From an uncultured Spartobacteria bacterium (lineage in GTDB: Bacteria; Verrucomicrobiota; Verrucomicrobiia; Chthoniobacterales; JAATET01): a stretch of 64,000 bases of DNA. The notes below the pieces were generated by a model. That model saw only the letters and a program-made list of their open reading frames with translations, searched no databases and was not told the DNA's origin. The stretch covers positions 248,001-312,000 of the forward strand of contig CALLUD010000007.1 in the NCBI GenBank assembly GCA_938011325.1, in the 5' to 3' direction. Shown one piece after another: positions 58,248-64,000 of this stretch (within the stretch, counting starts at the first letter, position 1; each line of letters begins with the position of its first letter). Made by a program: the position numbers and the translations under genes.

Positions 58248-58686
58248 GCGCGCCCTGGTGCCCCATGGTCGAAACACGGGTTGCCCTCCAGCGAACAGAC
58301 GATCGCGAATTACCTCGCGAACGCAGGCTGCGCGCGTCGCGCTCTCGTGGGCAAATGGCACGTCGGCCGTGCCCGCCGGGAGTTTCTCCCTCTGCAGCAT
58401 GGATTTACTGCCCACGGTTCTTGCGATGGCGGGGTTGCAGGCTCCCTCGAATGTCGATGGCATGACGTGCTGCCGGCGCTTCTTGCAAGAGAGCGCTCCC
58501 CGAACGTCCGTGGTTTTCCTGCATCCATCAAGACGGCGAAGCGGTTTGCCGGGGGAGCATCCGGAAGTCGTGAGGGATCTCGTGGCGCAACTGCAGGAGT
58601 TCGGAAAGCTCCAGAAGCCGGGTGTCGGCGAATACGGCGAAGGGCGCGAAGGATTCCGTCCCCCGAAGGACTGGACTGTGCGCTGA
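58248..58686 (+). pseudogene. Decayed sulfatase gene
   Basis: Three pieces of a type I sulfatase survive in different frames. First (58278 on): GLPSSEQTIANYLANAG followed by ALVGKWHVG and EFLPLQHGF, the second sulfatase signature. Second, shifted one frame (about 58396-58460): SMDLLPTVLAMAG with APSNVDGM, the C-terminal signature. Third, shifted back: DVLPALLARERSP. A C-terminal-like tail follows (about 58557-58686). The N-terminal catalytic C-x-P-x-R region and the middle are missing. An out-of-frame deletion near 58400 and at least one more frameshift make it non-functional. The gap between folA and msrB contains nothing else I can support. Confidence 0.8.
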
Positions 58687-58692
58687 CGCGCC

Positions 58693-59253
58693 CTATTGCC
58701 CGGCGATCTCGTCGAACGAGCGGAACTTCAGCGAAACGGAGTTCAGGCAGTAGCGCAGGCCCGTCGGCTCCGGGCCGTCGGGAAACACATGGCCAAGATG
58801 GCCGCCGCAGCGTGCGCAATTGATCTCGGTGCGGATCATGCCGTGGCTGCGGTCTTCGCGTTCCATGACGTTTTCCTGGGCGAATGGCGCGTAGAAACTC
58901 GGCCAGCCGGTGCCGGAGTCGAATTTCTTTCTCGATGTAAACAGCGGGAGGTCACAGCCGGCGCAGAAATAGATGCCCTTCTCCTCGTTATGGAGCAGCG
59001 CTCCGCAGAAGGGACGTTCGGTCGCGGCCGAACGAAGGACCTCATAGGCCTCCGGATCGAGCTGCGCGCGCCATTCGGCATCGGATTTCTTCACGCTCGG
59101 AACCGTTTCCGCCGGGCCGGGTTCGCCATCGGGCATCGCGAGGCGGACAGTGACTTTCTCGGGGAGTTCGACCGGGTCGGAGGACGCGCTCATGGTGGAG
59201 ACCGTAATCGCGGCAAAGGCAGCCAGCAAGGTCATCACGGAAATCGTTTTCAT
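58693..59253 (-). CDS. msrB: Peptide-methionine (R)-S-oxide reductase, exported
   Basis: A 186-residue MsrB with an N-terminal signal segment (MTLLAAFAAITVSTMSA), so it should act in the periplasm. The zinc cysteines are in YFCAGCDLPLF and INCARCGGHLGHVF; the catalytic Cys is in LRYCLNSVSLKF. FDSGTGWPSFYAPF is typical. It repairs oxidised methionine in proteins. A start at ATG 59253 (MKTISVMTLL) is chosen. It is 83 bases from the divergent plsY. Confidence 0.94.
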   Translation of the reverse strand: MKTISVMTLLAAFAAITVSTMSASSDPVELPEKVTVRLAMPDGEPGPAETVPSVKKSDAEWRAQLDPEAYEVLRSAATERPFCGALLHNEEKGIYFCAGCDLPLFTSRKKFDSGTGWPSFYAPFAQENVMEREDRSHGMIRTEINCARCGGHLGHVFPDGPEPTGLRYCLNSVSLKFRSFDEIAGQ

Positions 59254-59336
59254 CCCCGGAATGTAGGCTACGCCCGCCGCGATTTCCTTCCCGAAATTCC
59301 TTGTGATGACGCGGGAACCTCGCAAACAAAAGCGAT

Positions 59337-59963
59337 ATGTCGTTTGTGCTGATCGCCCTTGGTGGCTACCTGCTCGGATCGTTTCCGAGCGGCTATGTGC
59401 TGGGACGGATGCGCGGGGTGGATATCCGCACGAAGGGCAGCGGCAACATCGGCGCGACGAACACCCTGCGGGTGCTCGGGAAAAAATGGGGATACCTCTG
59501 TTTTGCCCTGGATATTGGGAAAGGCGTGGCTGCAGTGCTGCTGGCGCGGTTCCTTGCCGTGCCCGCGCTCGGGGTGGACCCGACTTATGCCGCGATCGTT
59601 GCGGGTGTGTGTGTGCTCCTCGGGCACAACTTTCCCGTCTGGCTCGGCTTCAAGGGGGGCAAGGGTGTGGCGACATCCGGCGGCGTCGCGATCGCGCTTT
59701 TTCCTCCGTTGGTCTTTGTGCTTTCGATCGCGGCCTGGATCGCGCTGTTTTTCACCACGCGCATCGTGTCGGTCGCGTCGATCGGCGCAGCGATCACCCT
59801 TGCGGTGTCCAGCACCGCCCTGTGGTTGATCGGGTGGATGCCACCGCCGCTTGCGTTGATCGCGCTCGGCATGGCCGTGCTCGCGATCTGGCTGCATCGC
59901 TCGAATATTGCGCGGCTGGCGCGGGGTGAGGAACCAAGGTTCGAAAAGCGGGCGAAATCCTGA
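59337..59963 (+). CDS. plsY: Glycerol-3-phosphate acyltransferase PlsY
   Basis: A 208-residue membrane acyltransferase that makes lysophosphatidate from acyl-phosphate. The motifs are LGSFPSGYVLGRMRGVDIRT, KGSGNIGATNTLRVLGKKWG, GHNFPVWLGFKGGKGVATSG and several helices. The gpsA gene follows after 6 bases and supplies the glycerol-3-phosphate, a natural pairing for phospholipid synthesis. Confidence 0.97.
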   Translation: MSFVLIALGGYLLGSFPSGYVLGRMRGVDIRTKGSGNIGATNTLRVLGKKWGYLCFALDIGKGVAAVLLARFLAVPALGVDPTYAAIVAGVCVLLGHNFPVWLGFKGGKGVATSGGVAIALFPPLVFVLSIAAWIALFFTTRIVSVASIGAAITLAVSSTALWLIGWMPPPLALIALGMAVLAIWLHRSNIARLARGEEPRFEKRAKS

Positions 59964-59969
59964 TCTTCC

Positions 59970-60986
59970 ATGACGTTTCAACGAATCAGCGTGATTGGCG
60001 CCGGTGGCTGGGGCACGGCCCTTGCCGTATTGCTGGCGGAAAAGGGAACGACCGTGCGGCTGTGGTCGCACAGCGAAGCGGTGGCCGGGGAACTTCGCTC
60101 CGCCCGCGAGAACGCAACCTATCTGCCGGGCGTGAAAATTCCTGCGTCCATCGTCCCGACGACGAGTCTTGCCGAGGCGGCATCGGATGCGGATCTCCTG
60201 CTGATGGTGGTTCCTTCGCGCGCGTTTCGCGAGGTGGCGAGGTGCATTGCGGAGGAGGTTCCGGCGTGCAGTGCAGTGCTGGTTTCCTGCACCAAGGGGA
60301 TCGAGCATGATACCGGGCTCCTGATGACGCAGGTGCTCGACGAATGTCTGCCCGGGTGCCGCAATGCGGTGCTTTCCGGACCGAACCTCGCAGCCGAGGT
60401 CGCCCGCCATGTTCCCGCGGCCGGTGTCGTGGGATCAGTGCACACGGAGCTTTTGCCGGCCCTGCAGGAGGCGCTTTCGTTTCCCACCTACCGCACCTAC
60501 ACGAGTGACGACGTGGCCGGCATCCAGCTTGGCGGGGCGTTGAAGAATGTCTTCGCGATTGCGGCGGGAGCGTCGGACGGGCTCGGAATGGGCGACAATG
60601 CCAAGGCGGCGGTCGTCACCCGGGCGCTTGCGGAAATGATGCGTCTCGGTGTGGCCATGGGCGGGCGTCGCGAAACGTTCTCGGGCCTCAGCGGTATTGG
60701 CGACCTGATGGTGACCTGCTTCAGCCGGTTGAGCCGGAATCATGGCTTCGGCGAACGACTTGGCCGCGGCGAATCGCCCGAGGCGATTCAGGCATCGATG
60801 AAGATGGTCGCGGAGGGCGTGCCCACCGCCCGCAGCGCGTTGCAATGTGCGCGCAGGCTCGGAGTCGAAGTGCCGATCACCACTCAGGTTTGTGCGGTTC
60901 TTTACGAAGGAAAGTCGCCGCGCAGTGCGATGGCGGAGTTGCTGGACCGCCCGCCGAAGCCGGAGTCGGATCACGCAAGGCAATGA
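59970..60986 (+). CDS. gpsA: Glycerol-3-phosphate dehydrogenase [NAD(P)+]
   Basis: A 338-residue enzyme that reduces dihydroxyacetone phosphate. The NAD motif is GAGGWGTALAVLLAEKG; catalytic-site blocks are SCTKGIEHDTGLLMTQVL, LGGALKNVFAIAAGASDGL and DLMVTCFSRLSRNHGFGERL. The product feeds PlsY upstream. The stop overlaps the start of the serine hydrolase gene as ATGA. Confidence 0.97.
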   Translation: MTFQRISVIGAGGWGTALAVLLAEKGTTVRLWSHSEAVAGELRSARENATYLPGVKIPASIVPTTSLAEAASDADLLLMVVPSRAFREVARCIAEEVPACSAVLVSCTKGIEHDTGLLMTQVLDECLPGCRNAVLSGPNLAAEVARHVPAAGVVGSVHTELLPALQEALSFPTYRTYTSDDVAGIQLGGALKNVFAIAAGASDGLGMGDNAKAAVVTRALAEMMRLGVAMGGRRETFSGLSGIGDLMVTCFSRLSRNHGFGERLGRGESPEAIQASMKMVAEGVPTARSALQCARRLGVEVPITTQVCAVLYEGKSPRSAMAELLDRPPKPESDHARQ

Positions 60987-62038
60987 ATCTGCGCCGCTGG
61001 GGTGCTGTCTGTTTGCTGGGATGCGCGGCCAGCGCTCACGCAATGCAGCCGGCGGCGGGCCTGCGCCTGCCGGGGGAGCGGATCGCCGCCGCCGAGGAGT
61101 ATTCCAACGAATGTGGCGGCCGCGCGTTCATCGTAATGCAGGGTGGCACGACGTTGCGCGAGAGCTACGCACGCGGCGGGGGGCCGAGCCAGCCGGTGTG
61201 GGTGATGAGCATCACGAAAAATCTCGCGGCGCTCGCCGTGTTTGCCGCGCGGGCGGACGGCCTGCTCGAGCTGGATGAGCCGGCCGCGAAAACGCTGGAG
61301 GAGTGGCGTGACCACCCGCGAAAGAGCAGGATCACGATTCGCGAGCTGCTCGACCAGACATCGGGCCTGGCGACGGGTTACCCGACGATTTATTCCAGCC
61401 GCGTCCGCGACAAGAACCGGTTTGCCGTGGATCTCGCGGCGATTTACACGCCGGGGACTCAATTCGACTACGCGCCGGGCAATTTCGAGATCATCGAGGA
61501 AATTCTGCGCCGGAAGCTCGCGCCACGGGGTGAAACGCCCTTCGGCTATCTCCGCAGGAAGGTTCTCACTCCGCTGGGCATCCAGCCGGCGGACTGGCGC
61601 CGCGATCGCAGTGGAAATCATTTCTTTTCCGCCGGAGCGAAACTGACCGCCCGCGATGTCGCGAAGATTGGCGAGTTCATTCGCACGAAGGGCCGCATGT
61701 GGATCCTGCCCGCGCTGCCGGTCTCGGCATTCGAGGGGGCGTTCACGGGCTCGAAGGCGAATTCCATGTATGGCCTGAGTTTCTGGTTGAATGCGAATGC
61801 CCGTCGCGAAGGCGCGGAGCCCATCTCGGTCGAGGGCACGCTGGGCCAGGATCGATCCCCGGCGGCATGGCGGCGGTCGAGCCTTTCCGCAACGGCTCCG
61901 GAGGACCTTGTCGCGATGATCGGCTCCGGCGGATTGCGCTGCTACATCGTGCCATCGCGCAAGCTCGTGATCGTTCGATTTGGAACCGGCTCGAACTTCA
62001 GCGACGCAAAATTTCTTGCAGCCCTCTTCGGACGCTGA
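60983..62038 (+). CDS. Exported beta-lactamase-family serine hydrolase
   Basis: A 351-residue protein with a signal peptide (MNLRRWGAVCLLGCAASAHA). The serine beta-lactamase/esterase fold is shown by Ser76-x2-Lys79 in MSITKNLAAL, LLDQTSGLATGYP, and the Tyr region FDYAPGNFEIIEEIL. It is probably an esterase or a peptidase; a lactamase role is not indicated. It is coupled to gpsA and lies just before the ATP-grasp gene. Confidence 0.86.
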   Translation: MNLRRWGAVCLLGCAASAHAMQPAAGLRLPGERIAAAEEYSNECGGRAFIVMQGGTTLRESYARGGGPSQPVWVMSITKNLAALAVFAARADGLLELDEPAAKTLEEWRDHPRKSRITIRELLDQTSGLATGYPTIYSSRVRDKNRFAVDLAAIYTPGTQFDYAPGNFEIIEEILRRKLAPRGETPFGYLRRKVLTPLGIQPADWRRDRSGNHFFSAGAKLTARDVAKIGEFIRTKGRMWILPALPVSAFEGAFTGSKANSMYGLSFWLNANARREGAEPISVEGTLGQDRSPAAWRRSSLSATAPEDLVAMIGSGGLRCYIVPSRKLVIVRFGTGSNFSDAKFLAALFGR

Positions 62039-62099
62039 CGCTTCGGCGCCGGGGTGCTTTTCCCTTGACCGCAAAGAGTTGACTGAGAAGCGTCTCCCG

Positions 62100-64000
62100 G
62101 TGCGTCAGGCAAAGCGCGGAGCGGCTGAAATTGTGGAGGCCGGGGAGCATTGGAACGAGCTCCTCGACGCCGAGGGCGTGCCTCGCCCGCCCTACCACCG
62201 GCTGCTCGATCGATTCGCAAAAGCCCGCCGTTCCGAGCTGCGCAGGCTGGACGATCAGCTCGAGGCGACGATGCGCGAAATGGGCGTTACGTTCGATGTC
62301 GTGCGCGACCGGCCATGGGGCCGGAGACCATGGTATTGCGACCTGCTGCCGCAGATTTTTACCGCCGACGAGTGGAAGCCACTCGCCCAGGGGATGGCCC
62401 AGCGCCTGCATGCCTTCGAGTGCTTTCTGCGCGATATCTATGGGGAGCAGCGAATCCTGAGGCAGGAGATTCTTCCGTTGCAGCCGATCCTTGGGAGCCC
62501 CCATTACCAGCGGGCGGCGCGGGGATTGCCGGCGCCGGGCGGCAGCTACCTTCACATCAGCGGAATGGCGGTGGGGCGCGACCCGGAGGGACGCCTCATC
62601 GTGAAACACCATTATTTCAGCCACGCGTCGGGAATTTCCTACATGATCCAGAACCGCCGGGCGATGGCGCGCGTGCTGCCGCAGTTGTTCGAGGATCACG
62701 CGGTGCAATCCATCGCCGCCGCGCCCACCGAGATGCTCGAGGCGCTGCGGTCCTTCGCGCGCGAAAGCGATCCCACGGTGGTGCTGTTGTCCTCGGGGCA
62801 GGGCAGTGCGGCGTATTCGGAGCACAGTTTTCTTTCGCGGCGGATGGGCATCGCGCTTGTGCAGGGTGGCGATCTGCTCGTGCTGAACGATCAGGTGTAT
62901 TTGAAAACGGTCACGGGGCTCGAGCGCGTGGAGGTGATCTATTCGCGCATCTCCGACCACTGGCTCGACCCGCTGGTGTTTCGCAGCGATTCGCTGCTCG
63001 GCGTGCCGGGGCTCGTCCAATGCATCCGCAAGGGAACCGTCTCGGTGATCAATGCGGTCGGCTCGCAGCTGGCCGACGACCGCGCGCTGCTGGCGTATGC
63101 ACCGACATTGATTCGCTACTACCTTGGAGAAGCTCCCATTCTCGAGGGCCTCGAGACGCTTTGGCTCGGCGATCTGGATATTCGGGAAATGGTTCTCGGC
63201 GATCTCGGCCGCTACGTGGTCCGGCCGGTGTATGGCGAGCGGATCCTGACGCCGGACGAAGGCGAGCGATTCGACGAGCGGCGTCGGCGCGCGGTCATCA
63301 AGGAAATCATGCAGGATCCCGGGCTCTACGTCGCCCAGCCTCGTGGGTCGACCGCCGTCACGCTCTGTCACGAGGGCGGCGAACCGCGGCCGCGTCACCA
63401 GGACCACATCCTCTTCGCCGTGCGGCGCGGCGAGGGAGACTACCGCGTTTTTCCGGGGGCGTTGACGCGTATTTCGGCCGAAGGGAGCACGTTCCCGGCC
63501 TCGGAGCAGGGCGGCGGGAGCAAGGACACGTGGGTCGAGGCGATCGACGACACGGAGCCTTCGGCATCGACGCGAATCCTGCGCGACGTCCACCCGCCGT
63601 CGCAACACGTCACCAGCCGTGTGGCGGAGGCATTTTACTGGATCGGCCGCTATCTCGAACGGGCACGCGGCCTGGCGGGAATGATTTCGGTGATCGAGGC
63701 GCTCGAAACCGAGGAGCTGAACAGGACCGAGCGCGCGCTTTATCGGCCGGTCTGGAATCGCATGCTTCCCCTGCTCGAGGGAGATGGAAACACGCGGAGG
63801 AACATTTCCAGCCCCGCCGGCCGTTTCCGGCTCGCACTCGATGTGGACGAGAGCGGCACCGTGGTGAGTTCCGTAAAGCGCGCGGCGTGGAATGCCGAGT
63901 CAATCCTCGAATGCCTGAGCATGGAGGCGTGGAGCGTGTTGAGCCGGTTGCGGTCGATGTTTGCGAACGCGCAGCCGGGCCGCAATCGCACGCCGGAGCA
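62100..64000 (+). CDS. Circularly permuted ATP-grasp / alpha-E protein (cut by window edge)
   Basis: About 633 codons are open to the right edge with no stop. It opens with a helical part and a circularly permuted ATP-grasp domain (PHYQRAARGLPAPGGSYLHI; VLLSSGQGSAAYSEHSFLSR; RKGTVSVINAVGSQLADDRA; YVAQPRGSTAVTLCHEGGEP), followed from about residue 500 by an alpha-E domain (VTSRVAEAFYWIGRYLERAR). Full-length proteins of this type are about 830-870 residues. They occur with transglutaminase-like genes in predicted peptide-modification systems. Start is GTG 62100, or TTG 62079. Confidence 0.85.
   Translation, partial: MRQAKRGAAEIVEAGEHWNELLDAEGVPRPPYHRLLDRFAKARRSELRRLDDQLEATMREMGVTFDVVRDRPWGRRPWYCDLLPQIFTADEWKPLAQGMAQRLHAFECFLRDIYGEQRILRQEILPLQPILGSPHYQRAARGLPAPGGSYLHISGMAVGRDPEGRLIVKHHYFSHASGISYMIQNRRAMARVLPQLFEDHAVQSIAAAPTEMLEALRSFARESDPTVVLLSSGQGSAAYSEHSFLSRRMGIALVQGGDLLVLNDQVYLKTVTGLERVEVIYSRISDHWLDPLVFRSDSLLGVPGLVQCIRKGTVSVINAVGSQLADDRALLAYAPTLIRYYLGEAPILEGLETLWLGDLDIREMVLGDLGRYVVRPVYGERILTPDEGERFDERRRRAVIKEIMQDPGLYVAQPRGSTAVTLCHEGGEPRPRHQDHILFAVRRGEGDYRVFPGALTRISAEGSTFPASEQGGGSKDTWVEAIDDTEPSASTRILRDVHPPSQHVTSRVAEAFYWIGRYLERARGLAGMISVIEALETEELNRTERALYRPVWNRMLPLLEGDGNTRRNISSPAGRFRLALDVDESGTVVSSVKRAAWNAESILECLSMEAWSVLSRLRSMFANAQPGRNRTPE

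Noticed and set aside
58231..58823. Two overlapping frames that could be read as small new proteins
   Set aside because: They split sulfatase signatures between frames, which is best explained by a decayed gene.
61998..63608. Open frame of about 536 codons on the minus strand
   Set aside because: Antisense to the ATP-grasp gene, which shows conserved motifs throughout.
1..64000. Mobile elements, prophage genes or CRISPR arrays
   Set aside because: No transposase, integrase, phage structural gene, terminal repeat or regularly spaced repeat was seen by eye; small direct repeats could have been missed.

Overview
The window is GC-rich DNA from a Gram-negative bacterium. A Gram-negative envelope is shown by an Mla-type lipid transport operon (25684-29104), an OprB-type porin (15110) and several lipoproteins. 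The mix of genes (heme-dependent N-demethylase, SHD1-domain protease, short CysA, many small secreted proteins) suggests Verrucomicrobiota. That assignment is an inference from gene content; no 16S rRNA or other phylogenetic marker was tested. Genes are tightly packed on both strands, often with ATGA/GTGA start-stop overlaps. No insertion sequence, prophage or CRISPR array is visible. The only gene-free stretch over 300 bases is 58210-58692, which holds a decayed sulfatase gene.

Region 1-6506 looks like an amine and nitrogen module: a copper amine oxidase cut by the left edge, and a minus-strand operon of cupin, DmmA-like protein, PDR-type reductase, heme oxidative N-demethylase and an SDR dehydrogenase. 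Divergent from it is glnB (PII), which has a near-consensus sigma-54 promoter. Region 6515-12727 holds a secreted metalloprotease, an Old Yellow Enzyme gene divergent from its ArsR-like regulator with two matching operator-like repeats, an SMP-30-like protein, trpS, a dienelactone-hydrolase-like protein and a tRNA with anticodon CAT.

Region 14162-21036 is a sulfur acquisition locus. An Rrf2-type regulator is followed by a 58-residue YezD-like protein, a porin, the sulfate-binding protein, an M14-type metallohydrolase, CysT, CysW, a short CysA and an HPr-like phosphocarrier. The porin, the hydrolase and the HPr are not normal parts of a sulfate operon, and this is the most unusual system in the window.

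Region 21148-33759 contains secreted and membrane proteins, an M48 protease with a long C-terminal extension, two RlmI-like methyltransferases (the second at 37274), the Mla operon, pabB, a GHL10-type glycoside hydrolase, a small RNase III-like protein and a yeast-type cytosine deaminase. Three secreted proteins (12854, 21148, 33388) share one basic C-terminal domain.

Region 33887-64000 is mostly housekeeping: ppk1, a lysine 2,3-aminomutase family protein, the pyruvate dehydrogenase E1 alpha, E1 beta and E2 genes, pyrG, transaldolase, chromate transporter, ispE, pyrF, a GT39/PAP2 pair, an amino-acid-type permease with a UspA domain, a D,D-carboxypeptidase, thyA-folA, msrB, plsY-gpsA and a serine hydrolase. 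The right edge cuts a circularly permuted ATP-grasp/alpha-E protein.
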